A stretch of DNA of 64,000 bases. Source: an uncultured Oscillospiraceae bacterium (GTDB taxonomy: Bacteria > Bacillota > Clostridia > Oscillospirales > Ruminococcaceae). Shown piece after piece: positions 7,144 to 14,760 of the stretch. The DNA is taken from contig CANNTZ010000002.1 in the NCBI GenBank assembly GCA_947522735.1, forward strand, positions 1 to 64,000, in the 5' to 3' direction. A program made the translations under genes and the position numbers. Numbering within the stretch: position 1 is the first letter of the stretch; each line of letters begins with the position of its first letter. Below the pieces are notes generated by a model. The model was not told where the DNA came from and searched no databases. It saw only the letters and a list, made by a program, of their open reading frames with translations.

Positions 7144-8634
7144 TCAAAGCTGCACCCGCTTTGTCGCGATGTTGTCGCAGAAAGCGCGGTCGTGCTCGAC
7201 AAAAAGCAGCGTCGGGCGATACTCCGTTATCAGCGATTCTATCTGTATGCGCGAGAGCACGTCTATATAATTCAGCGGCTCATCCCAGATATAGAGGTGT
7301 GCCTGCTCGCACAGAGAGCGCGCAAGCAGCACCTTTTTCTTCTGCCCGGCGCTGTAATCGCCAATACTCTTCTCGAACTGGACGCGGGCAAAATCCAGCT
7401 TGCGCAGTATCGTCCGAAACAGCGACGGATCGATTCCGCAGCGCCGCTCATATTCCTCGAGGCTTCCGGAAAGCTCCGACGCGTCCTGTCCGACATATGA
7501 TATCCTCAGCCCTCTCGCAACGAACACCTCTCCCTCGCTTTTTACCTCACCGTCGCCCAGTATCCGCTTGATAACGCTGCTTTTGCCGCTTCCGTTGCGT
7601 CCGCAAAGCGCTATCCTGTCTCCCCGCTCAACTGTAAAGGATATATCCTTACAGACGATCCTGTCTCCATAGCCGATCGATACGCCGGAAAATTCGACCA
7701 GCCGCTTAGAGTGGAACGAAAGCGGATGCAGCTTCAGCGTCTCTGCCTTCTCGATATTTTTCAGTAGCTGCGACTTCGCGGCGATCTCCCGGTCTATTCG
7801 TCCCTCTATCGCGCCCACGCGCTTCATCGTCTTTTTTGCCTTTGCCGCCTGCTTTGGCATATATCCCTTCTTGTTGTCCACCTTTCTCGGATCGATCCCT
7901 ATCTTCTTTCGCTCCGCCCTGTCCGACCACTCCGCCTTTTCGCGCGCCGTCTCCTGGAGACGTTCGATATCCTTTTTCAGCCGCGCATCCTGCTCCAGCT
8001 CGTATTTGTCCCGCAACTGGCGGTTGCGATACCACGAGGAAAAGTTGCCGCTCTGTAGCTCTATATCCGCACGGTTGATCGAGAGAATATGATCGACGCA
8101 GCCGTCGAGGAACGCGCGGTCGTGCGAGACAAGGATGAATCCGGATTTGCCGCGCAGGTAGTCCGCAACCAGCTCGCGAGCTTCGGCGTCAAGGTGGTTC
8201 GTCGGTTCGTCGATAAGCAGAAAGCTGTTCTCGCGCAGGAACATTGCCGCCAGAAGCACCCTGGTGCGCTCGCCGTTGGAAAGAGTGTCGAAGGGCCGCC
8301 ACAGCGTCTCCTCCTCCATCTCAAGCCGCGCCAGCTCTCTCAACAGCCGCCAGCGCTCGATGCTGCCGTCTATCTCGTCGAGCACATCGCAGGTGAGCGC
8401 GCTCCGGTCGCGCACCTCATACGGGAAATATTCAAAGTCAACGCCTGCGGTTATACTTCCGCTGTATTCGTACTCGCCCTGAAGCAGCCTGAGAAAGGTG
8501 GTCTTTCCCCTGCCGTTGCGCCCGGTGAAGCCAAGCCGCCAGCTTGTATCTATACGAAACGAGACGTTTTCAAAGACGTTGTCATAGCTGCCGTCATAGC
8601 CGAATGTCAGATTCGACACATTTATCATGGACAT
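7144..8634 (-). CDS. ABC-F ATPase, Lsa/Vga-like (antibiotic-resistance ribosomal protection type)
   Basis: A 496-residue twin-ATPase protein without membrane segments. The first domain has Walker A GRNGRGKT (38-45), signature LSNGE (118-122) and Walker B with IDEPTNHLD. A lysine/arginine-rich linker of about 100 residues follows, then a second domain with GRNGSGKSS, SAGQKKK and YIWDEPLNYID. The opening MSMINVSNLTFGYDGSYDN and the IWDEPLNYID variant match the Lsa/Vga branch of ABC-F proteins. These dislodge lincosamides, streptogramin A and pleuromutilins from the ribosome. The frame is open far upstream, but ATG 8634 has GGAGG at 8 nt and matches the family N-terminus. A roughly 270-nt leader with a short ORF and a terminator-like hairpin precedes it. 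Resistance is inferred, not shown. Confidence 0.88.
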   Translation of the reverse strand: MSMINVSNLTFGYDGSYDNVFENVSFRIDTSWRLGFTGRNGRGKTTFLRLLQGEYEYSGSITAGVDFEYFPYEVRDRSALTCDVLDEIDGSIERWRLLRELARLEMEEETLWRPFDTLSNGERTRVLLAAMFLRENSFLLIDEPTNHLDAEARELVADYLRGKSGFILVSHDRAFLDGCVDHILSINRADIELQSGNFSSWYRNRQLRDKYELEQDARLKKDIERLQETAREKAEWSDRAERKKIGIDPRKVDNKKGYMPKQAAKAKKTMKRVGAIEGRIDREIAAKSQLLKNIEKAETLKLHPLSFHSKRLVEFSGVSIGYGDRIVCKDISFTVERGDRIALCGRNGSGKSSVIKRILGDGEVKSEGEVFVARGLRISYVGQDASELSGSLEEYERRCGIDPSLFRTILRKLDFARVQFEKSIGDYSAGQKKKVLLARSLCEQAHLYIWDEPLNYIDVLSRIQIESLITEYRPTLLFVEHDRAFCDNIATKRVQL

Positions 8635-8655
8635 TTTTCCCGCCTCCTTCGACGC

Positions 8656-8695
8656 AAAAGCTCCATCCTCCTGGCAAATTGCCGGAAGATGGAGC
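8656..8695 (-). terminator. Attenuator-like hairpin in the ABC-F leader
   Basis: On the minus strand GCTCCATCTTCC (8695-8684) pairs with GGAGGATGGAGC (8671-8660), 12 bp with one G-U. An inner GGCA-ATT-TGCC hairpin and TTTTG follow. It lies 20-60 nt upstream of the ABC-F start, after a strong promoter, so it would act as a conditional terminator. The U tract is short. Confidence 0.55.
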
Positions 8696-8858
8696 CGATT
8701 CTGCATCAAAAACGGCGGCGCAGGCGCAAAACACGCCGGACAGCCGAAAAACACATCGTCGATGCAAAATATACAGGCGCAACCCGTAAAGCGATCCAAA
8801 TCCCGACAACGAAACAAAGCCCGGAGCGGACGTCGATTCATTATCAGTTTATTTGTGA

Positions 8859-8879
8859 TTACTTACGGTTCCTGTACAT
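8859..8879 (-). CDS. Possible six-residue leader peptide (MYRNRK)
   Basis: A start and stop framing six codons, MYRNRK then TAA, lie about 27 nt after the predicted transcription start of the ABC-F mRNA and 165 nt before the attenuator stem. An ATG-TGA pair lies 8 nt before it. Short basic leader peptides sensing stalled ribosomes are known for ABC-F and erm resistance genes. The SD (GAGGG, about 16 nt away) is poorly placed, so this is tentative. Confidence 0.3.
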   Translation of the reverse strand: MYRNRK

Positions 8880-8911
8880 TCTCACATCTCGCTTTCCCTC
8901 TTGATAAAACC

Positions 8912-8940
8912 ACTATACCATATATTTTTCCGCTTGTCAA
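8912..8940 (-). promoter_or_regulatory. Strong promoter of the ABC-F gene
   Basis: TTGACA (8940-8935), exactly 17 bp, then TATAGT (8917-8912) on the minus strand. Transcription should begin near 8905, giving a leader of about 270 nt before the ABC-F start. The box abuts the 3' end of the upstream GNAT gene. Confidence 0.85.
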
Positions 8941-8943
8941 GCG

Positions 8944-9390
8944 TTATATCCGCTTATAGAGCGATGCGCTCCAAAGCTCCATGCCCATTTCGTCTATATA
9001 GAAGTGGAGGATGGCACGGTAATTCTTAGTCGCGGTGTGAAGCAGCAGCAGCCCAAGCCCCTTTTCAGACGCGGCGCGCTCCGCCGCCTCGAACAGCCTG
9101 TGTCCGAGCCCCATGCCGCGAAGATCCTTCCGGACGTAAAGCTCGTCTATCTCAAAATACGGCGTGTCATCCGGCGCAATGGAGCGGCGGTTTTTCATCC
9201 TCGCTTCATGCGCGAGCAGATATCCCGCAAGCTCGCCGTCCTCCTCCGCCAAAAATATCCGCTTGTCCTCGATATCCTTGCGGGAATTTTGGACGTAGCC
9301 GTAGCTTATCGCCTCGTGCTCCCACTCGCCGGACAGCTTGATAAGCTTTTCAAGCAGCCTGTCGTCAAGCTGTGCTTCTCTATATGTCAT
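8944..9390 (-). CDS. GNAT-family N-acetyltransferase
   Basis: A 148-residue single-domain GNAT. The acetyl-CoA loop is seen as VRKDLRGMGLGHRLFEAAE (motif A, R/Q-x-x-G-x-G/A type, about residues 86-104), preceded by the strand YFEIDELYV. It is of a size typical for acetyltransferases acting on small molecules or protein amines; the substrate is unknown. The start ATG has GAGGG at 8 nt. Its own promoter is at 9423-9450. The ABC-F promoter begins right after its stop, so the two genes are separate transcripts. Confidence 0.85.
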   Translation of the reverse strand: MTYREAQLDDRLLEKLIKLSGEWEHEAISYGYVQNSRKDIEDKRIFLAEEDGELAGYLLAHEARMKNRRSIAPDDTPYFEIDELYVRKDLRGMGLGHRLFEAAERAASEKGLGLLLLHTATKNYRAILHFYIDEMGMELWSASLYKRI

Positions 9391-9422
9391 TTAAAGCGCC
9401 CTCTTTTTTATAATATGCGTAT

Positions 9423-9450
9423 ATTATATCATTTTTTCGTTTTCTGTCAA
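9423..9450 (-). promoter_or_regulatory. Promoter of the GNAT gene
   Basis: TTGACA (9450-9445), a 16-bp spacer and TATAAT (9428-9423) on the minus strand, 33 bp upstream of the start. Confidence 0.8.
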
Positions 9451-9475
9451 TCTGAGACGCTTGATTCACCGTCTA

Positions 9476-9504
9476 TTGACAAAACGCAAAGGCAATGATA
9501 AAAT
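9476..9504 (+). promoter_or_regulatory. Promoter of the DUF1653 gene, with a long leader
   Basis: TTGACA (9476-9481), 17 bp, TAAAAT (9499-9504). The next gene starts at 9739, so the transcript would carry a leader of about 228 nt. It contains a short CTCTG/CAGAG stem followed by TTTTTATTTTT near 9520-9565 and a TACGG/CCGTA stem near 9672-9691. No known riboswitch is recognised in it, and no gene other than this leader lies in 9391-9738. Confidence 0.7.
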
Positions 9505-9738
9505 CAAAGCAGTTGCTCTGCGATAGCTTCACCTGCGGCACAGAGTTTTTATTTTTAAGCTGCTTTTTCAGAGAGACAGCCTCCATCCAAACGCAGACGG
9601 AGCCGTCCTCATCGGTCGACATGACCCTCGAAGCCTTCAAAAGGTTGTGGCATTGCTGCGGCGGGATAAGGACATACGGGGGTTCCGCCGTAGCGTTTGA
9701 ACAATAATTTCCGCATAATCCAAGGGAGGTGCTTCATC

Positions 9739-9981
9739 ATGCGCGAGATAATCCCCGGGCGCATCTATCGCCACTTCAAAGGCGATCTCTATCTCGTCGA
9801 GGCGCTCGCAAAGCACTCCGAGACCGGCGAGAACTGTGTTATCTATCGCCAGCTCTACGGCGACGGCGCGTTGTGGGTTCGCCCGCTTGCAATGTTCAAC
9901 GGAGAGGTCGACCGCGAAAAATATCCCGGCTGCACACAGCGCTATCGGTTTGAGCTTGTCGACGCCAAAAGCTGCCGTTAA
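9739..9981 (+). CDS. DUF1653 domain protein
   Basis: An 80-residue protein matching the small DUF1653 family: it opens MREIIPGRIYRHFKGDLYLV and contains VIYRQLYGDGALWVRPLAMF, the pattern shared by this family of about 70-80 residues. Family function is not established; many members stand alone like this one. The frame is open 14 codons upstream, but AAGGGAGGT at 9722-9730 decides for ATG 9739. A bidirectional terminator separates it from the convergent thiT gene. Confidence 0.85.
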   Translation: MREIIPGRIYRHFKGDLYLVEALAKHSETGENCVIYRQLYGDGALWVRPLAMFNGEVDREKYPGCTQRYRFELVDAKSCR

Positions 9982-9990
9982 AAACAAAAA

Positions 9991-10036
9991 CGCCCGCCCG
10001 GACAGCCGAATCTATCCGGACGGGACGTTCTGTTTT
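9991..10036. terminator. Bidirectional terminator between DUF1653 and thiT
   Basis: A GC-rich stem (CGCCCGCCCGGA with TCCGGACGGGACG, one bulge and a wobble) is flanked by AAAAACAAAAA on the left and TGTTTTT on the right, so it can end transcripts from both convergent genes. Confidence 0.8.
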
Positions 10037-10050
10037 TCACCGGCAAAAAA

Positions 10051-10647
10051 TTATTTTCTGCGGCTCTTCTCTATCAGGTTGATGACGGAAAACACAAGCG
10101 GCGTCGCGCCGACTGTGATTATAGTCTCCGGCACCATATACTGCGCGTTGTAGATAAGCGAATAGGTCCACATGCCAAACCTGTTGACGAGGTCGTTCCA
10201 CTGGCCCTCCTTGGTGATCGAGTACCACACGACTGCGCCGCTGAGGAAATGGCAGACAAAGCGCAGCACGCAGACGGTCGCTGCGCCTGCGGTGATGCCC
10301 ACATAGTCGCTTTTGAGGATGCCGCGGTAAATTCCGGCGAGTCCTATGACGGTGAAGGCGATGATATAATCGAACAGCACGCACAGGACGACGCCCCAGA
10401 ACGTCGGGACATACGAAACCGTGCCGATACCCAGCACAAGCTGGAGCACCGAATAGACCAGCGCCGCCTCTATGCCCCACTTCGCGCCGTGACGGTACGA
10501 GAGGATGATGAGCGGCACCATAGAACAGAGCGTTACCGAGCCGCCGAGCGGCGCTTCATAGATTTTGAGCAGCGACAGCACCGTCGCCACAGCGATCATT
10601 ATCGCGCACTCGACCAGAATACGAGTCTTGGAATAAGCCTTTTCCAT
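10051..10647 (-). CDS. thiT: ECF-type thiamine transporter substrate-binding subunit ThiT
   Basis: A 198-residue integral membrane protein with about six hydrophobic helices, the S component of an energy-coupling-factor transporter for thiamine. ThiT features include GGSVTLCSMVPLIILSYRHG and the conserved SYVPTFWG-like segment between helices. It needs a shared EcfA/EcfT module that is not encoded here. ATG 10647 has AAAGGGG 9 nt upstream; the frame is open to 10710, but that start lies inside the leader terminator. The TPP riboswitch and terminator just upstream confirm thiamine control. Confidence 0.93.
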   Translation of the reverse strand: MEKAYSKTRILVECAIMIAVATVLSLLKIYEAPLGGSVTLCSMVPLIILSYRHGAKWGIEAALVYSVLQLVLGIGTVSYVPTFWGVVLCVLFDYIIAFTVIGLAGIYRGILKSDYVGITAGAATVCVLRFVCHFLSGAVVWYSITKEGQWNDLVNRFGMWTYSLIYNAQYMVPETIITVGATPLVFSVINLIEKSRRK

Positions 10648-10664
10648 GCCGAAAAACCCCTTTG

Positions 10665-10702
10665 CAAATAAAAAATACCGCACTAATATGGTAAGTGCGG
10701 TA
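10665..10702 (-). terminator. Expression-platform terminator of the TPP riboswitch
   Basis: On the minus strand TACCGCACT pairs with AGTGCGGTA (9 bp, arms 10702-10694 and 10684-10676) and is followed by TTTTTTATTT. It lies between the riboswitch and the thiT SD and should form when TPP is bound. Confidence 0.88.
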
Positions 10703-10736
10703 TTCGTCATTTATAGCTATTTCGGCGCTATATAAA

Positions 10737-10825
10737 CTCCCTACGTTGGCATTACCCATATCAGGTCATAAGGGACCGTGAGAAGCCATCCCACATCACA
10801 GCCGGATTCCGTCCAGCGCCCCTGT
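10737..10825 (-). promoter_or_regulatory. TPP (thiamin pyrophosphate) riboswitch
   Basis: The minus strand carries the conserved THI-box 3' core ACCTGATATGGGTAATGCC followed by AACGTAGGGAG, and the 5' arm CAGGGGCGC with CTGTGATG. Spacing and order match the TPP aptamer. It lies between a consensus promoter and thiT and works with the terminator at 10665-10702. Confidence 0.95.
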
Positions 10826-10852
10826 TTATTCTTTTGTGCGGCTTCGAGAGCT

Positions 10853-10881
10853 ATTATAGCACGACCGCCGCCGTTTGTCAA
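10853..10881 (-). promoter_or_regulatory. Consensus promoter of thiT
   Basis: TTGACA (10881-10876), 17 bp, TATAAT (10858-10853) on the minus strand: a perfect consensus. The -35 box overlaps the stop codon of the SPFH gene, whose TGA is part of TTGACA. Confidence 0.92.
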
Positions 10882-11981
10882 GAGTTTCCGCCCCTGATAA
10901 TGCCCGTGAGCTGCGTCAGGATATCGCCGCCGCCATTGAGATTGATGTTTCCGACACGCTCGCAGATGCGCTCGATATATTCCAGCTCCTTTAGCCTGTA
11001 GAGCGTCTGGTTTTCCTCCATCAGCTTCGCCGTGTTGAGCAGCGAGCGGGTGGACGCAACCTCCTCGCGGCGCGTGACGACGTTGGCTTGCGCCTGCTTT
11101 TCCGCCAGCAGCACCGTGTTCATGATGTCGCGCACCTCTCCGGGCAGGATTATGTCCTTTACCCCGGCGTCCTTTATCTCAACAAACAGCTCCTTTTCCT
11201 TCTCGTGCAGCCTTTCGGCAACATATTTCGACAGCCCGTCCTTGTTCGCGAGGATGTCATCCAGCTTGCAGCGTCCGATATAGTCGCGCAGGGCAAGCTG
11301 AACGGCGACGTGGAGCTGCTCGGCATAGTCGTCGATCTCGGTTAGTATCCGCACGCAGTCGGTCACGCGGTAGTTGCAGACAAAGCTTACGCGCACCGTC
11401 ACCTTGTCCTGCGTCATGATCTCCTGACCGGACACGTCGAGCTTCGTCAGGCGTGTATCGACGTAATCGGCGTCAACGCTGACGCCGCCGCGCCAGAAAT
11501 AGTAGGTACCGGCGTCCAGCACCCGCGCCAGCTTGCCGTTAAAGAACACCCGCGCCTTCTGATATTCGGCGACCTCCACCCGCGTGTAAAGCTCGCACGG
11601 CATTGAATCGAACACGTATTCCGGCACAGAGCCGTCCACCTCCGGCGAGGATATGTCTACCAGCTGATATTCGTGGCGGTCGTGGATAGTCCAGAACGCA
11701 TACCGGCCGCTTGTCAATGCCTCCGCAAACCTGCCGTTGACAAAGTGCAGCGCAAGCTGTCGATCCGCTATTTCCGCCACCGACGCCGACGCGGCGACCT
11801 CGCCGTTCGCAAGCAGCGTATCAAGCGCGCAGCGCCCGGACTCTATCGGCTGCGCAAGCGAGACGACCTCTATCTCCCGCCCACCGAGCATGCGGTATTT
11901 TCCGGCGGTCAGCATCCGCATGAACCGGCCGTTTTTGAAGAGAAATCCCCTCTGGTTCTCGTTGATAACGATCGTCCTCAT
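10878..11981 (-). CDS. SPFH/band-7 (slipin-like) domain protein
   Basis: A 367-residue soluble protein. It starts with repeated short modules of the form GFLFKNGRFMRMLTAGKYRM and FFNGKLARVLDAGTYYFW. An SPFH/prohibitin-like core follows (EIMTQDKVTVRVSFVCNYRV), then a helical tail rich in Glu/Lys typical of SPFH assembly (LHEKEKELFVEIKDAGVKDI). No membrane segment is seen, unlike many stomatins. ATG 11981 has GGGAGG at 9 nt. The open frame to 12416 runs through a GC-rich structured leader and is not taken as coding. Its role, perhaps a scaffold or envelope stress protein, is unknown. Confidence 0.85.
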   Translation of the reverse strand: MRTIVINENQRGFLFKNGRFMRMLTAGKYRMLGGREIEVVSLAQPIESGRCALDTLLANGEVAASASVAEIADRQLALHFVNGRFAEALTSGRYAFWTIHDRHEYQLVDISSPEVDGSVPEYVFDSMPCELYTRVEVAEYQKARVFFNGKLARVLDAGTYYFWRGGVSVDADYVDTRLTKLDVSGQEIMTQDKVTVRVSFVCNYRVTDCVRILTEIDDYAEQLHVAVQLALRDYIGRCKLDDILANKDGLSKYVAERLHEKEKELFVEIKDAGVKDIILPGEVRDIMNTVLLAEKQAQANVVTRREEVASTRSLLNTAKLMEENQTLYRLKELEYIERICERVGNINLNGGGDILTQLTGIIRGGNS

Positions 11982-11994
11982 ATTTAAAACCTCC

Positions 11995-12414
11995 CGGTCT
12001 ACATTCAGCCCCGCCGCGCCCCATGCAGCCCCGGCGGCGGGAGACTTGAGCACGCCGGTCGCGGAGCGGAAAGCGCCGCTTCTGGCTCCGTGACCGCTAC
12101 GCGCGGTATCCGTCTCCCGGCAAAGCCGTGGCCGCACCGTTCCCTCCGCACATGCGGCAAACCGGGACGCGGCATAGCTTTTTCTTAGCTGTGCGCCTTT
12201 CGGCGTACAAATTAATCGCGCCGTTTCCGGCAAAACCAAACCAACTGGCGATACGCTCCGGCGGATTCCGCCGCCAAAGCGCACGGTGGGATTTGAACCC
12301 ACGTAAAGCAGTTTCCGGCACGGCATACGCTTCGGAAGCTCCCCGCGCACCGCAGTGAAGCGGCAAACCCGCCATTCACACGCAAGCCGGAACTGCAACG
12401 TTGCCAATGGCAAC
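11995..12414 (-). ncRNA. Long structured leader or ncRNA with tRNA-T-arm-like hairpin
   Basis: From the promoter at 12421-12449 about 430 nt precede the SPFH start. The minus-strand RNA shows GTTGCC-ATT-GGCAAC at its 5' end. GCAGTTCCGGC pairs with GCCGGAAACTGC across about 65 nt. A GUGGG-UUCAAAU-CCCAC hairpin (about 12286-12302) has the sequence of a tRNA T arm. GTGCGCG before it can pair with CGTGCGC directly after it, the layout of a tRNA acceptor, but no D or anticodon arm and no CCA fit. I recognise no known riboswitch, RNase P, tmRNA or SRP motif. Confidence 0.4.
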
Positions 12415-12420
12415 ATCTAT

Positions 12421-12449
12421 ATCCTACCACAAATATGCCCGCTATTCAA
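12421..12449 (-). promoter_or_regulatory. Promoter upstream of the SPFH leader
   Basis: TTGAAT (12449-12444), 17 bp, TAGGAT (12426-12421) on the minus strand; start expected near 12414. The remaining 12450-12697, between this box and the nucleotidyltransferase gene, holds no gene I can support. Confidence 0.6.
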
Positions 12450-12697
12450 TGTTTTTGCTCCAAATTTTCCGGTCATCCTCAGCTTTTCACTCTTTTCGGC
12501 CACCTTCTCCGCGTTATGCGGTATACCGACGGAGCTCCGCCGCTGCCCACATCGCCGCCGGTGCGTTCTCCGTTTTCCCGTAGCTGCGCCGTCATATTAA
12601 CGGGCCGCAACCATACATCCCGGCGGTGCAAGGGCCGCTCCAAATCAGTTGTCTCTTTCCGGATGAGACGCCTCTGCCGCGGATAAAGCTTAACCCT

Positions 12698-13867
12698 TCA
12701 CAGACCTATCGCTTTCATAAAGCAGTCGTACTCATCGACGCTTTGCGCTTTTGTTTTAGATATCCGCAGCAGCCGCGCAAGCCGATCCGGCAGCAGACGT
12801 ATATTGGCGAGCAGCCGCGCAAGCCACGCAACGGGCAGCAGCCACCGACACTTTTGCAAAAAGGTGTAGCGCCGTTCAAGCTCGTCTGCGGGCGGAAAGA
12901 GCATTCTGCAAACGAGCTGCCGCTTAGAGCCGCGCTTCTCCCCCGCATTGCGCAGCTCTACCACCGAGCGGTCGCGGGAATGTCCAAACAGGTCGGAGTC
13001 GAGGGTATAATCGAGCAGACGATCCAGCGTCTCGACGTCCGGCTCCGGCAGCGGGCAAAGAGTGCTGACGCCGAACCATACGCGGCAGGCGTTCATCACG
13101 GTGTGGAAAAAGTCCGTCAGGCGCAGCGCGGCAAACTCTTTTTCGATGGCGAGCCAGTTCAGGCGCGCATCCTCGCGCTTTACATACAGCGCCGCGTCCA
13201 GATACATCCGCAGTCCCGCGCCTCCGCGATAGAGATGCTTTGCCAGGTGGCACACGGTGTAGATGAAGTGAAAATCCGGCGCAGGCCGGTACCGCAGGCC
13301 CTCATCCGGCTCCGCATACCGCCACGCGCCGTCGAAATACGTCTGCATATCTGCGCGCCCGTCCAGATTGCCGTCCATCAGCATAGTGTGTATTTCGTAA
13401 TACTCCGCGTCCTTTAGATAGGAATAGGACGGCTCCCAGTCGTGCTCAGCCGTATAACCGAGGGACAGCATCAGCTCATGCGTTTTCCTGCGGTCCTCCG
13501 GACGGATGAGGATATCGATGTCGCCGAAGGTGCGCAGCTCCGGCACGGGATAAAGCGCGCGGAGGTAGTAGCCCTTGACCGGCATATGGGCGACACCGTG
13601 CTCCGTAAAGACCTGTGAGAGCGTCTCAAAGGCCGTGCAGCGGTTGAGGTTGCCGACAAGCGCCGCGTACAGTATGCCGTTGAGCCTGCGGCAGAGCTTT
13701 GCGTCCCCAAGCATCCCCCAACGCCTGTTCTCATACGCCAGAACCGGCAGCAGATTCTGCCGCGCGGCCTCCGGCCACAGCGTTCGTATATTCGATTGAT
13801 CTATCCTCTCCGGCGGCGCGTCCTGTACAAAGCTGCGCAGCGGCACGAGAAGCTGTTTGTTCGACAT
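12698..13867 (-). CDS. Nucleotidyltransferase-fold family protein (NTP_transf_5-like)
   Basis: A 389-residue protein with the nucleotidyltransferase pattern found in the uncharacterised NTP_transf_5 family: PVKGYYLRALYPVPELRTFG followed by DIDILIRPED, where D-x-D would bind metal. Such proteins often accompany polysaccharide or peptide-modification clusters. It is the last gene of the 20-gene polysaccharide operon, 17 bp after the phosphoesterase gene. AAAGG lies 8 nt before the ATG. The transferred group and acceptor are unknown. Confidence 0.7.
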   Translation of the reverse strand: MSNKQLLVPLRSFVQDAPPERIDQSNIRTLWPEAARQNLLPVLAYENRRWGMLGDAKLCRRLNGILYAALVGNLNRCTAFETLSQVFTEHGVAHMPVKGYYLRALYPVPELRTFGDIDILIRPEDRRKTHELMLSLGYTAEHDWEPSYSYLKDAEYYEIHTMLMDGNLDGRADMQTYFDGAWRYAEPDEGLRYRPAPDFHFIYTVCHLAKHLYRGGAGLRMYLDAALYVKREDARLNWLAIEKEFAALRLTDFFHTVMNACRVWFGVSTLCPLPEPDVETLDRLLDYTLDSDLFGHSRDRSVVELRNAGEKRGSKRQLVCRMLFPPADELERRYTFLQKCRWLLPVAWLARLLANIRLLPDRLARLLRISKTKAQSVDEYDCFMKAIGL

Positions 13868-13884
13868 ATTCGGAGCCTTTCGGT

Positions 13885-14760
13885 TTAATTTTGGGGCGTC
13901 AATTCGACCACCGCAATCTCCGGCCGGTTGTTTATCCTCGGGATCGGGCCATGTCCGGCAAGTCCGGAGGTGATAATCATCTGCATATGCTCGCCCAGCC
14001 GGAAGCAGCCGCGGTCATATTCCGGGAACCAGCCCTGCATGGGCGCGTACAGGCCGCCGATAAACGGCAAACGGATCAGTCCGCCGTGTGTGTGGCCGCT
14101 GAGCACAAGCTCCACGTCCCACATGTCGTATGCTCCGTTGAAGATGAAGGTGTCCGGCATATGTGCAAGACAGATTTTAGGTACGCCGGTGTTCTCAAAG
14201 TCCTTCAGAAACCTGTATTCCGGCGACGAGGTAAACTCCTCCTCGCTGCGGCCAAAATAGAAGCCGTATCCCATTGTGCCGCCGATGCGCAGCGGCTGAC
14301 CGTTGACTGCTATGTCCACATAGCTGTCGTTTACCACCGTTGCACCTGTCCGGGCCACACGGTCAAGAAGAGTATCGTCGGCTTTCATATATTCTAGCTC
14401 GTGATTGCCGGGCGCAAAATATACAGGTGCTATCTCGCACAGCCCTTCAAGCAGTTGCAGGAGCTTCTGCACCTCCTCCTCATCCGCGCTGCGGTCAAGC
14501 ATATCGCCGGCAAGCAAGATTACGTCCGGGGACTGCGAGCCGACCCTTGCAATCAGACGGGAGTTGTCCCTGCCGAAGGTTCTTCCGTGCAGGTCGGAGA
14601 GGAGGACGAGGCGGATGGGTGTCCAGAGCTTTTCCATGGAGACGGCGTATGAGCTTGTGCTAATTCTGACGTTGTCAAGCAGGACAGACAGAAAAATGGC
14701 GGCAAGGCAGACGACTGTCATGACGGCGACGCTTGCTAAGCTGTGCTTCATACCGTTCAT
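13885..14760 (-). CDS. Membrane-anchored metallophosphoesterase
   Basis: A 291-residue calcineurin-like phosphoesterase. An N-terminal helix (SLASVAVMTVVCLAAIFLSV) anchors it to the membrane with the catalytic domain outside. The metal-binding set is complete: SDLHGR, GDMLDR, PGNHELEY, HMPD and SGHTHGG. The start ATG 14760 overlaps the stop of the preceding glycosyltransferase (ATGA), so I reject the longer frame to 14826. The position at the end of the polysaccharide operon suggests removal of phosphate from a surface polymer or lipid intermediate, but related proteins also act on UDP-diacylglucosamine-like substrates. Confidence 0.85.
   Translation of the reverse strand: MNGMKHSLASVAVMTVVCLAAIFLSVLLDNVRISTSSYAVSMEKLWTPIRLVLLSDLHGRTFGRDNSRLIARVGSQSPDVILLAGDMLDRSADEEEVQKLLQLLEGLCEIAPVYFAPGNHELEYMKADDTLLDRVARTGATVVNDSYVDIAVNGQPLRIGGTMGYGFYFGRSEEEFTSSPEYRFLKDFENTGVPKICLAHMPDTFIFNGAYDMWDVELVLSGHTHGGLIRLPFIGGLYAPMQGWFPEYDRGCFRLGEHMQMIITSGLAGHGPIPRINNRPEIAVVELTPQN

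Noticed and set aside
8635..8841. N-terminal extension of the ABC-F protein
   Set aside because: Cys-rich translation of the attenuator region. ATG 8634 has an ideal SD and fits the family N-terminus.
9495..9707. Small 70-residue open frame before the DUF1653 gene
   Set aside because: Its ATG lies within the promoter -10 region, so it could not be translated from that transcript, and no family is recognisable.
12286..12357. A tRNA gene on the minus strand
   Set aside because: The T arm and a 7-bp acceptor with two G-U pairs can be drawn, but no D arm, no anticodon arm and no CCA fit in the 72 nt. I keep it only as part of an unexplained structured leader.
11982..12416. N-terminal extension of the SPFH protein to 512 residues
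   Set aside because: The open frame runs through a GC-rich, hairpin-filled leader with a promoter at 12421. GGGAGG before ATG 11981 and the SPFH-type N-terminus mark the real start, and the extension shows no domain.
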